DNA of 64,000 nt, from positions 22,057,948 to 22,121,947 of the forward strand of contig CM076655.1 in assembly GCA_038496675.1 (NCBI GenBank). Reading direction: 5' to 3'. The notes below the pieces were generated by a model, which was not told where the DNA came from, did not search any database, and saw nothing but the letters and a program-made list of their open reading frames with translations. The translations under genes and the position numbers were made by a program. This document shows, piece after piece, positions 34,363-46,330 of the stretch. Every line of letters begins with the position of its first letter. Position 1 is the stretch's first letter. The stretch comes from Rachycentron canadum. Its lineage: Eukaryota > Chordata > Actinopteri > Carangiformes > Rachycentridae.

Positions 34363-34946
34363 GTTGTATGTGAGTATGAGGGTTAAGTGCATGCGTGTCT
34401 GAGTGTGTGTGTGCATGTGCTGTGAAGCTCTGCATGAATAGATGAATTGACCCCAGGTTAGCATGTTTCATGTGCACGCAGGAATTTAGCACTTAGCAGC
34501 TCATTTCAGTTCAGTAAAATTAAACTTGTTTCAGATTTCGGCTTCCACTCCTGCATCGTGATCGACTTCATGTCTGTCTGATATAGTCATGAAAGATAGC
34601 CCCTGTGTGCAAAACATCTGCATTAAGAATTATGCATACTTTCAGCTGACTGCAGCCATGCTATAGCTCCAGCTCTGTCTGTTTTTATCATGAGACTGTT
34701 TGTGAGCCTCCTCACAGGCCTGTGTTTGTGCATCGCATGTGTGGTCAGAAAAAGCGAGGCCGTTTCCTTCTGAAAAATGCAGAGAAAGGGACATAAATCT
34801 CTCCCAAACACCCGGTGGGACGTCACGGAAAACGGAGACCTTAAAGGCAGGCAGGGTAGCAGCTCAGGGGTGGAACGCAAACATCAATCGTGGAATCCAA
34901 GGAGAACGTGTTCTGGGTCCTGTCGGATGCTTAAAACCAGGCCAGG

Positions 34947-34970
34947 GTGTGTGTGTGTGTGTGTGTGTGT
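34947..34970. repeat. (GT)12 microsatellite
   Basis: Twelve uninterrupted GT units, followed by a TC tract (34988-35001). Confidence 0.9.
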
Positions 34971-35341
34971 CGGAGCATGCTTGGCTTTTCTCTCTCTCTC
35001 TGTTTCTTTGTGTGGATGTGATGGTGGATTTGTATGTGTGTGGATGCACACTGAACGTTTCAGTGTGTGCGTGTGTTTAGACTCCCCTGAAAAACGCCCT
35101 TCCCATGCTCCCCTATTCTGGGGTGGAAACGGGGCAATAAATAGCAGGGTATCTCTTGGCGGCGGTCCAGCAACCGAGGCCCTGGCAAGGAAGTGACTCA
35201 TTTCAGCGAAGAAAAAAAAAGGGGGGGGGGATAAGAGGATTTTTGTGTCTCTTATTATCAGTCAGCCAAGGCAAACCACACTGGCAGGCCAAAGAGGGTA
35301 GAGAAGGAGGTGGGGAGGAAGTGGGGGGGGTTAGGGAAGGT

Positions 35342-35668
35342 GGTTGGTGGGGGGAAGAGGAGAAGGAGGTAGGAGTGGGGGTGGCTGGGGGGGGCAGCAG
35401 TGCCAGTCTGATAGAGCCTCTACTGCTGGTATTTGGCTCAGTTTAGGAACTGACTTCTGACCTTCCCTGTGCTCCGAGCCAAGGAGCATGCTGGGACAGT
35501 TTGTTTGCTAACACCTGAGCGATGAATGGCCACTCTGCATACTCTCATTTCACTTAATGTAAAAAGTCTTTGGTTAAGGAAAGTGTCTCTCTTCCTTTTA
35601 GATTTGAGTTTACGTTTTAAGCTGGGGGGGGGGAAAAAAGAAAAACCGTCTAACTGAGCTGCCCCTGT
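35342..35668. repeat. Duplicated segment, copy 1 (left of the single N)
   Basis: 327 bp, almost identical to 35670-35998. It starts GGTTGGTGGGG and ends GCCCCTGT directly before the N at 35669. The differences I see are G-run lengths and one A/G position in the first 70 bases. The left part is purine-rich with strong G-quadruplex potential. Most simply this is the end of one contig overlapping the next. Confidence 0.95.
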
Positions 35669-35669
35669 N
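35669..35669. other. Single-base assembly gap (N)
   Basis: One N exactly between the two copies of the repeated segment, as left by a contig join with unknown or negative gap size. Confidence 0.95.
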
Positions 35670-35998
35670 GGTTGGTGGGGGGGGAGAGGAGAAGGAGGTA
35701 GGAGTGGGGGTGGCTGGGGGGGGGCAGCAGTGCCAGTCTGATAGAGCCTCTACTGCTGGTATTTGGCTCAGTTTAGGAACTGACTTCTGACCTTCCCTGT
35801 GCTCCGAGCCAAGGAGCATGCTGGGACAGTTTGTTTGCTAACACCTGAGCGATGAATGGCCACTCTGCATACTCTCATTTCACTTAATGTAAAAAGTCTT
35901 TGGTTAAGGAAAGTGTCTCTCTTCCTTTTAGATTTGAGTTTACGTTTTAAGCTGGGGGGGGGGAAAAAAGAAAAACCGTCTAACTGAGCTGCCCCTGT
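35670..35998. repeat. Duplicated segment, copy 2 (right of the single N)
   Basis: 329 bp copy of 35342-35668 with slightly longer G-runs; it continues into unique sequence at 35999. No gene content. Confidence 0.95.
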
Positions 35999-36599
35999 AT
36001 TCCAAGCCAAAGCATTTCAGGTAGGTAAGTAAAACACCTGAGTAGACAGGGAACGCTATTTTATGTGTTTGTGGGCATGCATGTATGCGTATGTGTGGCA
36101 AGAGCTGGATGAGGGGCACAAAACTGGGCTGAAGCTCATGTCAGCCAAACACTTCTAAATTTACTAGTGTGTGTTCAAGCGGAGTCTCACTTAGAAAAAT
36201 TACTTTCTTAAAACAAGGTTCGACCGTCATTCCTATTGGTTAAGATGAGATTCTAGCGCTGAGATCTGGGGACATTGCAACATCACCGTCCACTGAGTCT
36301 GACGAATAAGGGAACATGAGCAAACATGAACAAACACCTGCAGTTCGATCCCCAGTTGTGCTACAGGCACTGAAATACTTGAACTAAAATACTTGTGGGA
36401 TTGTCGATCAGCGTCTGAGACAAACCTCTCACCTCATCTTTCCCATCTTTCACAGGACTTAAGGGGGATGAGCTGGGTCTGGCAATTTTTGTGTCTTTCT
36501 GAATTCGACAGCTTTTTGTGTTTTAATTTTTTCCCCCCGTTTAATTTATTCATCATGCGTCGCTCCTCACTCAGACGGCCATTCTGAAACACGTGAGCC
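35999..36599. other. Intergenic: nothing recognised
   Basis: Unique AT-leaning sequence; no repeat family, motif cluster or exon seen. Confidence 0.4.
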
Positions 36600-36925
36600 T
36601 TAAAAGAGCTATTTGTAAGCATAGCCAACATTAGCATTAGCAGCTGTTTACTTATCCGTTTAGAAGAAACGTTGTGAGTTCGGCATCAAACTTCATTCCT
36701 TTACTCGCCAAGAACTGTTTCCAGTGGTAGAAAGCAACACCAATGTCAACGCTTGTCTCTATCAAGGCTTATTCTTTTTACTGAAGTTAGCATGCTAACC
36801 AGCTAATCCTGGCCCATCTCGCCACTTTCCGATTGCTGATATTCTGGTCAAGCAACAATCACCACCGCCTGCTCCCGGTAATAAATCACATTCGGCAGCA
36901 GAAACTCACAAATGGCCCCTTTTAA
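36600..36925. mobile_element. TTAA-ended MITE, copy A (326 bp)
   Basis: Terminal inverted repeats: TTAAAAGAGCTATTTGTAAG at the left end, and the complement of CTCACAAATGGCCCCTTTTAA at the right end, matching over about 16 of 20 positions. The interior is closely related to the element at 50525-50746, for example AGAAAGCAACACCAATGT against GGAAAGCAACACCAATGT, and GCTAACCAGCTA in both. Non-coding and therefore non-autonomous. TTAA at both ends would suit a piggyBac-like insertion preference, but the superfamily is not established. Confidence 0.7.
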
Positions 36926-38139
36926 AGACACAGTTGGACAAAATTAGTTTTGAGCATACTGCAGCCTTCCCGCTAGCTCGGCTGTGCCACCTAACAAACA
37001 TCGGTGAGACATTGCTGCATTAGTGACACCTAGTGGTTGGTCAGGAGGGAGGGTATAATTCACTTCTCCCCCCTGGTTAAACAGGATAACCAACTGCAGG
37101 GTACGAGTGATAGCCTGGCTGAACACTTGAAATTCGCATTAGCCAAAAATCAAAATCAAAACATGCAACAGAGCAGCAACAGCCACAAGTGCTGAGAAGC
37201 AAAGATGAAGGGAACATTAAAAAATGAGTCTGGCAGATTTTCCCCTTTAAAGCATTTATCTGACTGTTTTATCCGCAGCAGCGACAGAATGAGCCTCCTG
37301 TTCCTATTATCAACATTACACATCCGGTCTGAGGGGGCCTTTCAACTGCATAATCATAAGTCACACAATGAAAAGCCACCACTGTTAAGCAATGAACACC
37401 TACCTCAACTCTATCCCATCTGAGTTCCCAGGTGGGTGTGCAATATGGCAGACCTTTGTTCCGTGTGTGTGTGGAAAAGCACACACTGTCAACACGGGAG
37501 AGAAAAGCTAATATTTACCACGTATGGCCTCGGCTTTAATATTAGCTAGAGGCGCTAGTCGAGGGAGAACAGAGGTCTCACTCTGGTCTCACTTCCTACC
37601 CAAAAGCAATATCCAAAGATTTATATTTTACACCTTTACTGCTTTATTAGACAAGATAGAGTGGAAAGTATTAGACTGGAAAGAAAGAGGGAGGAGCAGT
37701 AAATGTTATAAGTTGGGAGTCAGACCCATGGCATTGTGGATACTGTGCATGCTGCAAGCTGTAGTTTGATGCCTGTATCTTCATCTCTGAGGGATGTGTT
37801 TTATCCCACATATTAATTATATTATAATCTGCAAATTTCACTTTTATTTGCAATCAACTTGAATTTCACATTGAAAAGGTTGTTGGGAATTGTCATAAAT
37901 ATGAACCTGCACCATAAGCACCTTCCTGCAATACCATCAAAACCCAAGGCTCTCCAACAGATTGAGTCTCTGTCGGTTTCTATAATGTCAGTATTTTAGT
38001 CAAAACAGAAAAATCCTCCTGAACTTTGAACCAAATATCACATCAACAGTTTGTGAATCTCAAATCATTAAAAAAAAACCCCACCACTCTTCCTTTGTAC
38101 AGTACATACAACCTTACAATAGCCTTGTAGTAATCTCCA

Positions 38140-38400
38140 CACTGATCGTCTCCAATCACAGCCACATATTTTCCCCTCTCTGCTCCTGATCCAGTAGAGT
38201 TCCAAACAGGAAATGATCTCGGGGCCATTCCTATCCTCGTGGCCCAGACCAGCGGAGTGCACATTCAAGACGTGCTGGCTATGTCCCCCGTCTCAGGAAA
38301 GAACTCCAGACGAGTTCTTGTCCAAGCATTTCGGCTAAATACCGCATGAAATTGCCAGAGGATTTCAAATGAGTCAAGTAGTGGGGCTCTGGCACAGGAC
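38140..38400. promoter_or_regulatory. Candidate non-coding regulatory element I
   Basis: Unique, repeat-free, GC-balanced sequence including CAGGAAATGATC (ETS-like GGAA core). Called on composition; ETS input would make sense for an FGF-responsive gene such as spry1 but is not shown. Confidence 0.18.
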
Positions 38401-40289
38401 CCACATCAATATCCTACTTATGCCGGTGGCCAGGTGTTGAGGGGAAATTCTCAATTGAATATTGTATCCAGCTTTCTGCGTGCTCGGGGGAGCCGTATCT
38501 CGTATGGATATTCGTTTCTCCGCCTTGCTATGCGCCCCGTCTCCTCTCCTTCCGTCTTGTTTTTGGCATCCCCCCGATCCGGGCTGAGCGCAGTCTGCTG
38601 TGGCTCCCACTTGCACACCTGCCACAAAGAAACAGCTGTGGTCCAGCACAACATCATTAGTGCAGCTGAAAGAGAAGGAAAGGCCTGCGTAGCCATTCCC
38701 TCCTCTGTTTACTCTGCCAAAGAGTTCAGCTCTGGGGCATCTGTACAATGGACAAACATTTTTACGATAAAGACGTGCAAAAGTTGCCCCCCTCCCTGTG
38801 GTCTTACAGCTAGGACGTGTAACATGATCATGACTAAAACTGTGGGAGAGCAGGGGTGCTGAAAGAAAATTTTATACCTCAAGATGAATGTGCCCTTTTT
38901 GGGGTGTTCCCAGCCCCACAGCTGTACAGTGGATGGCTTTAAGGGCAAACCTTGTGCATTTATCCCCATATAGCTAAGACTGCTCATAACCATGACCTGG
39001 GGCTTTGGTAAAGCATGAAAAATTAGGTTTTGAACCTCCCATTTAAGGGCTCACCTCTTTACACTAGACCAGAAATCTCTCATCAAGCTGCTGTATTTAC
39101 AAGCAGTCAAGAAACACGGAAATGAATTACGTATTCTGCTGTAACCGATACGTCCTTAGTGCATGTGGAGGACAAGGAGAGAGGAAGTGCTTCCATTGAT
39201 TTGCAAAGACACCGGAGTATAGGCCTCTCTTAACAGCCTCTGTTCTTCCAGAAACAGAAGAGGGAGATTTGACCCCTGTGGGTACCAAGGGCTGCTCCGG
39301 AGAGCAGACGCCAAACCGCAGACCCAAGACTCCACTGTAAAAAATGTCCAATTTAATTATTGTAGTTGGAATGTATATAGAAATCCCAAACTACTTCTGT
39401 GATTCAAATCATATGTTTAAGTTCAACACAAGGATTTGTTTCTCATTTTTCAATGATGTTTGGATCCATCATCAGTAATTGTTTTTATCACCACTCATGA
39501 TGATACCTTAACGCGCTGCTTAATATTTTGTTGAGTTAGTACAAAACTGGACTTCTACGGTATCCATCATCATGTCCATTTAAAAAGGTCAATAAGTGGA
39601 GAGGTTTGCTTGAAGAGAACTGTAATCTATACAATACATTCAAATTAAATGTGCTCAAAATTGATCCAAAAAGCCACATACAAGGCAGAATGAACTGGTT
39701 GTCATTGAGAGGTGTGGCATAATGATCAAATATGGGGATAATAGTGCAAACTTTCACATGGCCTTTCCATTGAGGTGCTCATCAATCATCTTGGTTGAAA
39801 ACACAAAAAGCTCTGAAGCGTTGAAAAAGGGAATGAGCTGGGAAGAAAAATTTCAAACCCTTTGCTTTCTCTTCTCCACACACACCTGGCCCACCGATGT
39901 GTAAAGTGGCTGTTTTGGTCACATTGCCAATTTTACTTACAAAACTTGTACGAATTAGCCTTTGCGGTTTTGACAGCAGAAATGTTTGGGGGAAGATGTT
40001 TTCAGAAGTTGGTTGGTTGTTACACACCAATACTCTTAATGCATCATGATTGCATGACTTTGCAAAACGGCTACTGACAATGATGAACAGTTCAGCTTCA
40101 GGACTGTGTACTAAGGATTTGTTTGTTCATCACCTGAATAGCTCATGAGACTGACTGAATGAAACACACAAGTGGTGGATAAGGTTGCTAATAAGCACCA
40201 GTCACTTTGCACAGATGAGGTTTTTTTTTTTTTTTTTTGCTTTGCAGATTAGGAACTTCGCTTAAGTCAATTGAAATTGAAAGTTATTC

Positions 40290-40312
40290 TTATACCTTGG
40301 ACCTTGACCTTG
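40290..40312 (-). promoter_or_regulatory. Tandem AAGGTC-type nuclear receptor half sites
   Basis: CCTTGGACCTTGACCTTGACC gives, on the minus strand, three AAGGTC cores six bases apart, one of them in the extended TCAAGGTCA form bound by ERR/NR5A-type receptors. This may be chance in a short tandem repeat. Confidence 0.2.
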
Positions 40313-42648
40313 ACCACCAAAGGTTGACAGCATGGCCGCAGGGTCCATTTAATAGCTTGAGCTTTCAGTTGCATCTCGAGGACTTTCTTAGCAGTTGGTT
40401 CTTGTCCGCTTGTTGTGAAATTGTGGATGTTCAAATTTTAATTTGTGTGACTAAAATTTGAGATTGAAGGTTTGTTCTTGACCTTGGAAACAGTAGCTAA
40501 CAAAACAGTCTCGACACAAGGTTACAAACATCTTAACAGTTTTAATGTTGCTCTACTCTCCAGATGGTTATGATAAAGTTTAATTAAGGAAAAACAACAG
40601 TACAGTACAATTGTGATTCCAAGCTTTAAATTAGTTTTTCAGTTTTCTGGTCACCATTGAAGGTTGATGAAAGTTATGGATGACTTAATTCCATTTTAAA
40701 ATCATTTCATTAAATAGAGAAGTCTGGTAGTGTGACATAATCTCCTTTCTTTTCCAGTGCAACTTCAATTATTAAAGAAATACGAAATTATTGGAAAAAG
40801 TGATAACAGGGTCGATCATTGCACTTATTTCAAGGTGATGTCATTTGGCTGAAGAACTGGAACTGGAAAAGGTTGTAGAGGAGTGAAATCATCTCTGTTT
40901 CCTGTTGGTTCTTTTTCTTCGTCTCTGAAGAAGAATAAAAAAAATCAATTTTTAGGACTCAACGCTAGATTAAATAACCTGTTTAGATGAATATTTTTTG
41001 CAGTGGATCCCTACTGGAGAAAATCAATCCGTCACCACGCAAAAAGGAAGGAAGCCTGGGTTGGGGAGAGATACTGCTCTTAATGACATGTCTCTGTGTG
41101 CCTGGACCAGAGGGGGAAGTAACCGGATATTTAAACAGAGATAAGAGTGTGTGCCAAAGGGGCCGGGATTGGATATGACTGAAACCCCATGGCAACGGGC
41201 CGGGGCTATCGGATATGGAAAGGTAAATAGTAATGCAGTCGTAGCATGTTTTAATGCTGTAAATTAAAAGCTCATGTAACATTCATACAAGGGTGATATA
41301 TAGGTGTTTGGCCTCTGCCAAGTTTTCATTAGTGATTTCCTCCATGCTTTTAGCAGCGCACTTGTTTTAAATCAAGATTTGGAACATGCGTTTTGGCTCA
41401 TCAGGATCTGTAAGCAGAAATAAGATATGTTGTATTTCCAAGCAAGAAACATTCACTGCCATATGATGATGAGGGAGATGAAAAGTATCTTTTACTAAAC
41501 CTTCTCAGAAAAGAGAAAGAAATACTGAGCAAAGTGTGCATTGGTACATACTGGGAAAGACCTTGAAGTGTTTATTTAACCAATATCTGTCACAATTTAA
41601 GTCCACCCCCTTACTCTTATTTTTCCATACATATATTGTATATATTGATATTATCTTCTCCTACATTTCCTCGAGTCGCTTTGACACAGGCCTAAACTTG
41701 TTGTATCCAACTGTGGGTTATACAAGTTACTCACAGCTTCACCACAACCTGCATTGGGGCTGGGTTACTTTCTGTTCCGTTGAGGAATTGTTATCTGTGT
41801 CTCTTATCTCCCTGTATGACCAGTGTAGTGACTGTGAGGCTTCGTTACTCACACCAATGACGCTTATCTTTGATGTTTTAGGACACTGGAACAATCTTGG
41901 CGCTAAAACCCATCTGATAATACAGGGCGATGTCGTACATTTGATCAAGTAGGGTATGTTCAGACCTACTCTGTCTTTTAGAAATTATGTTTATATCATA
42001 AATTTTCAACAGCAACTTCACAAGGAAGGACCACCACCACCACCATTTACTGGAAGGTGTTGATGAAGGATGTTCTTTGATTCTTGATCTTTCAGATGTG
42101 GTGTGGGGCACCTTTGTTGGGAATCTGTCGTGGCACCGAGCAGTGGCAAACCCCCTGAGGGCCCTAAGAATAAGGGAAGGAGAGGAAAACTGGAAATAGG
42201 GTGGGGGACGCAGAATAGAGAGTAAAGGAGAAAGGGTTAGGTTGGTATTTATGGTTTACCAGAAGAGGTGTGATCCTGCTCCTGAAACTTTGCTATGAGC
42301 TTCAATACTTCAATATTAAGCTACAACAGAAACAGCTTAGTTATATTAGCATAGTTTATAGGGGACAGGATTGGTTCAGACCCCCTGTCAAGAAACTCAA
42401 CCTCCTAACCCCATTTTCATCCTAGAAAGCATTGCATCTGCCAATCAAGTATTTGAAAATAAAGCATCCCAAGTTACTTTGTACCAAGAGCAATAGGTAT
42501 TTTTTTAAAAATACAGACAGGAAATGCAGGGAGAGACAGGACTGACAAGTAACAAAACCTGAAAACACTTCTGTTGCTTGCCTCACAACAAAGAAAAACA
42601 GCTGTCTCCATGGTAACTTTGTAGACTTGCCTGGTTTGTAGTGTTGTG

Positions 42649-43016
42649 GCCCTTTTCCACTGCATGGTACTGGCTTGGCTCAACCCCATTCCTGCTTTGG
42701 GTTTCCACTGGGCCCCACCGAGCTGGGGTGATAACCAAAAGGTGACGTGAAGAGACTTCCGCTGATTGGTCAGAGACAATCTGACACCACGGGTAACATT
42801 TCTGTTTGTTTTGCACTGTACTGTTAGTATGGCAGCCCACAAATTCACGCCCTGGTCAAACGAGGAGGTGTAGATGTTTCTATCCCTTGGGTATCATCCA
42901 TTGTTAATATGTATGTTGCATTGAAGTTAACAATACATTAGCTTTGTGCTGAGTATAGTGACAGTGCCCCATTGACGGGGTATTATCTGCTGTGAAAAGC
43001 AAGTACCTGGTACCAA
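42649..43016 (+). mobile_element. Decayed element with Myb/SANT-like ORF remnant
   Basis: Begins near CCCTTTTCCACTGCATGGTA and ends near AAGTACCTGGTACC; both ends carry GGTAC cores and the whole resembles a fish repeat I recall. Contains AAGGTGACGTGAAG and CTGATTGGTCAG (42762-42773) ahead of the ORF remnant at 42829. The ends are approximate. Likely a PIF/Harbinger-related copy, but that assignment rests on the encoded motif. Confidence 0.5.
42829..42915 (+). pseudogene. Myb/SANT-like ORF remnant, stop at codon 15
   Basis: ATG at 42829 reads MAAHKFTPWSNEEV, then an in-frame TAG (42871-42873), then MFLSLGY. The W-S-N-E-E-V...F-L-S-L pattern is that of the first helix of Myb/SANT-like (MADF-like) DNA-binding proteins encoded by Harbinger-type transposons. 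The premature stop and lack of a continuing domain show it is dead. It shares with the minus-strand relic at 20.0 kb both the motif and the 12-base CTGATTGGTCAG box upstream of the ATG. Confidence 0.5.
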
Positions 43017-44149
43017 AAGTTCTTATCAGTATCAGTGAGGAAAAAACAAACTGTTGCTTCATTGATATTTATAATGGTTGTTGGAAAGGAGGAATACAGA
43101 CTTTAAAAGCTCAACTGAAAGGGAGACAATTTTTGTGAATGGGTTTAATGAGGTTCTGCTTTATACATAACCTCATTAAAACAATTCCCAATCACTCATA
43201 TGCACCTAGTAAATTCAGGATATAAGTCAGGATCCAACCTCCATGATGGATGGGAAAACTGAACTGAGACTCAACACCATTCAGCTGCCCTTGAGCAAAG
43301 GGTTAAACCCCTTGACCACTCAGATGGTCACAAGTAAAAAACCTGTCATGGCTGTGGGGAAATTCCCAGAAATGAAATGCACGCAATGATGAGCAAATGC
43401 ATAAATAAGGTTCATGAGGGGGAAAACAGCAGTGTCATCTTTGCCTTTTCTTCTCACTCCCACACTGATCCCTGTATCAGTCAACTTTCCTCAGTGTTTG
43501 GTCTGCACGGCCGGATCAGATTCTCGCTCCAAGTTACCGCTCAAAAAGACACGTAATACGAGCAGCCTGGTGTTGCAGATACAATAATACAAAAAAAGAG
43601 AAAAACTTTTTCTGTGCTCATTGTGGACTGGACCTGAAATCAAATGGAAAATATCTTCCCCTTTGCGGTTTGATGATAATGCTCCCAGACAATGACGGCT
43701 TTGCCAGAGGAAATGATTAAACTGTATTTCTTGGTGTGTTTGTTTTAATTGTAGAATCATTAACCCTTCTGAAAAATGGTGAGATGCATTTCTCAGGTCT
43801 CAAGTGTGGCTCTGAGGAGCTGCTGACATCTTTGTATTTCGTGAATTGAGCTGACACTTTTATTTGGTGTGACTAACTATGAGTCCGACAGTGTAAGTAA
43901 GTAAGCTTCAGCTCTACCATTTCAAATAGCCCGACGGTACAGGGTGTGAGGCTCATGGCCGTTCCCACCTTGCCAACAGTAACAAAATATTCCTGTGATG
44001 CTGCGATGATCATGTATGACAGAAATTCCAAGAAAGGTAACGAGAGCTTCAAGAAGGAGAGTGTATGGCAGGAAGCAGAGGTGGATGTGAATCAAGGGGA
44101 TGAGAGCATCGTGAAATACTTCTCCAAATGATGGGTGTTGAGCCACTGC

Positions 44150-44400
44150 TGACTGTCACTGAACCCCCTCCACTCCCGCCATTGGCCACATACGCACTTG
44201 GTTCTGTGTTTCAAGCACCTCCAACCATTGGCAAGGCCACAGTCCTAACCTCCGCCGGCTTTGGGATCAGGTGATGCGCCGCAAAAGGATTAGCGGCAAC
44301 TGGATCCCTTTGGCACAGGCGCAGGAATTTTCATTACAATGATCTTGGGTGTGGTGCGCCAGGAATGCATCCTCAATAGGACGGAGAGGGGTATACCGAA
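44150..44400. promoter_or_regulatory. Candidate non-coding regulatory element J
   Basis: Unique sequence with CCATTGGCCAC, CCATTGGCAAGGCC (NFI/CCAAT-like), AAGGATTAGCGG (OTX-like), TTTCATTACAATG and GGAATGCATCC (TEAD-like). Motif-based call. Confidence 0.22.
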
Positions 44401-46134
44401 GAAAGGGGGAGGGAGGTGGTAAGGGTGGGAGTTTTGGTGGGTCACGTTTCCACCCAATCCGCTACCATGTCACATCTCCCATCTTCCATGATTTTTCCTT
44501 TATGGTTTAGACCCTCGTTAACCTTCACTCCTATTCCAAATGTACTTCAGTTTGAATGTTAAAAGTTAATCCTTCCTCAACAGTGAGTTACTAGTGTTTC
44601 CAGAGCTTACAGCAACACATCATCACGTCTTCTCAAGGGGCTAAGTGGCCTAATTATGGCACTTTGGTCATGTAATAACAATTCACATCCTGTACTGAAG
44701 ACCATCCAGACACCAGAGAGACCAAAGAGTTGTGATCACATGACCACAAGTTTCACACCTTGTTTTATTTATTTTTTTTTAAATTGACTTTAGTTAATCA
44801 TACCATTTGAGTCGCTCTAGATGGCAAAACTTTGTGTGGATGTAGCTTTCACATGGGAGTCTTCTGCATTTTCAGTTTGACTTTTACTTTAAAGCTGCAT
44901 CAGGCAGGCTCACACAGTTATGGCCCAAATGATAAGTGATGCATCCAGGAATAATGTAACACGGCATCAACAGTGTGCTCAGCATTCAGACCTAAATTAC
45001 GTCTTTTTTGTCTGAGGTGCAGGTTGGACTGGTGAAATGGTTCAGCCACATTTACTAAACGTGGACTAAAAGTGTCAGTCTAGACCAGAGATCTGCATTT
45101 TACTTGTGTAAACAGAGCATATGCTCCTAATGCATGCAATGGGGATGAGACATTCCTCCTTATTGAAGCTGCCCTGAGTAGCGCAGCTTTGTGTGGAACT
45201 CAACTTCTCACCTGAGGGCACGTTGTACCCATATTACAGGAAATAGCGATGTGCTGATTATTTCATTTTCAAATTGCTGGAGAGTTGACATCTCTTGACG
45301 CTCAAGTCTTCCTGCAACACGGTCTCGACATGTCCCTGGTAATTTGCTCAGACTGCACATTGGATTTGTAAATCAGTATTTTATCTAATCTCCACTTGAG
45401 TAATCAAACAGGTGTCTGGTGTTTAATCTGGCAACTGAACCTGCATTTAACAAGTTTTTCCACCCTGGTGCTCGTTCATTGAAATTTCAATCTCTTTGTT
45501 TAGTAATGTAATGCTATCATCGCACTGTGCACTCACTGAGAACTGACAACCAAATGACCATGGCTGAAAGGTCTTTCCGATTGCAGGTCACGATTTTGGC
45601 AGTGAGTGTTGTGGGGGGGGGCTCATGGGGCTTGGCTCTGGAATTACCTCCACAATTGCAAAGCGAAAGCCGTTCTTCTTAGAGGGGGGCAACAAAGAGC
45701 TCTCTGTCTTGGCAGTGCCTTTTGGCCCAGGAGAAATACTATCTGCTGTCATTGCCCCCCCCCCCATCCTGCTTCTTGGGCTCATTACGACAGCAGGGCA
45801 GGGTGGGCAGAGTGCTGCACCAGTGCCACGTCCCACAGCTCCATTGACAATTGTGGTTGGCTTCTTCCATTTACATGTGGAGGAGAAAGAACAAAAGTAG
45901 CTGTGACACGACCTTAGATTTCCATGTATTTGTGATTCTACGACTATCCAGTGCATCACTTAAGCCAGATACTCTGCAGAATTTCCATAATCAAATAGAA
46001 ATTAAAAATTGGTCTTTGATGTGGCTCGCCAATATCTGGCATACAATGTTTGACCGTCAGGTTATCCATAACAGTTGTTTCAAATCACCATAGGAGACAC
46101 TTGTTACAAAAAAAGAAAAAAAAAAAAGAAAAAT

Positions 46135-46330
46135 AAACCACATCGTGATATTGAAATTATTGTTGTTCACTCTGACATGCTGTTGGGACATTATAAAAAA
46201 AGTCTTTCGATGGCCAGATTACGTGCTCTGTACCAGCGAGAATTGCAATATATGTCACTGGCTCCATTTAATCCAATTAGTAATCCTCTGCCTCACTTTC
46301 AAAGGCATTATGAGAAGAGAGGAGAGTAGA
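46135..46330. promoter_or_regulatory. Candidate non-coding regulatory element K
   Basis: Directly after an A-rich tract, about 195 bp of repeat-free sequence with GAAATTATTGTTGTTCAC (SOX-like), CCAATTAGTAATCC (homeodomain) and CTTTCAAAGGC (TCF-like). An open frame crosses it (46075-46329) but its start is Lys-repeat and no domain is visible. Confidence 0.25.

Larger units (their letters stand above)
28776..35341. other. Intergenic: microsatellites and unique non-coding DNA
   Basis: No gene recognised. Contains ATC repeats (30996-31020), G-rich (31288-31305) and A-rich (31390-31412) tracts, T-run near 32650-32659, an A23/T18 pair (33205-33255), two GT tracts (34344-34362, 34947-34970) and a purine-rich tract (35204-35341). 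The stretch 33900-34150 is a candidate regulatory element. Frames at 30849-31324 and 34115-35201 on both strands are shaped by CA/GT and ATC repeats. Confidence 0.45.
36926..42648. other. Intergenic: no gene recognised
   Basis: Mostly unique non-coding sequence, with T18 at 40221-40238, a direct repeat of nuclear-receptor-like half sites (40290-40312) and CCA repeats (42031-42045). The stretch 38140-38400 is repeat-free and GC-balanced and could be regulatory. Frames at 38434-38862 and 41536-41952 have no conserved domain and are not called. Confidence 0.45.

Noticed and set aside
38434..38862. 142-codon plus-strand frame in a GC-balanced stretch.
   Set aside because: Overlaps similar frames on the other strand and shows no family motif; kept only as neighbouring a possible regulatory stretch.
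41536..41952. 138-codon plus-strand frame.
   Set aside because: No recognisable domain, no flanking splice signals that I trust, and AT-rich background; likely random.
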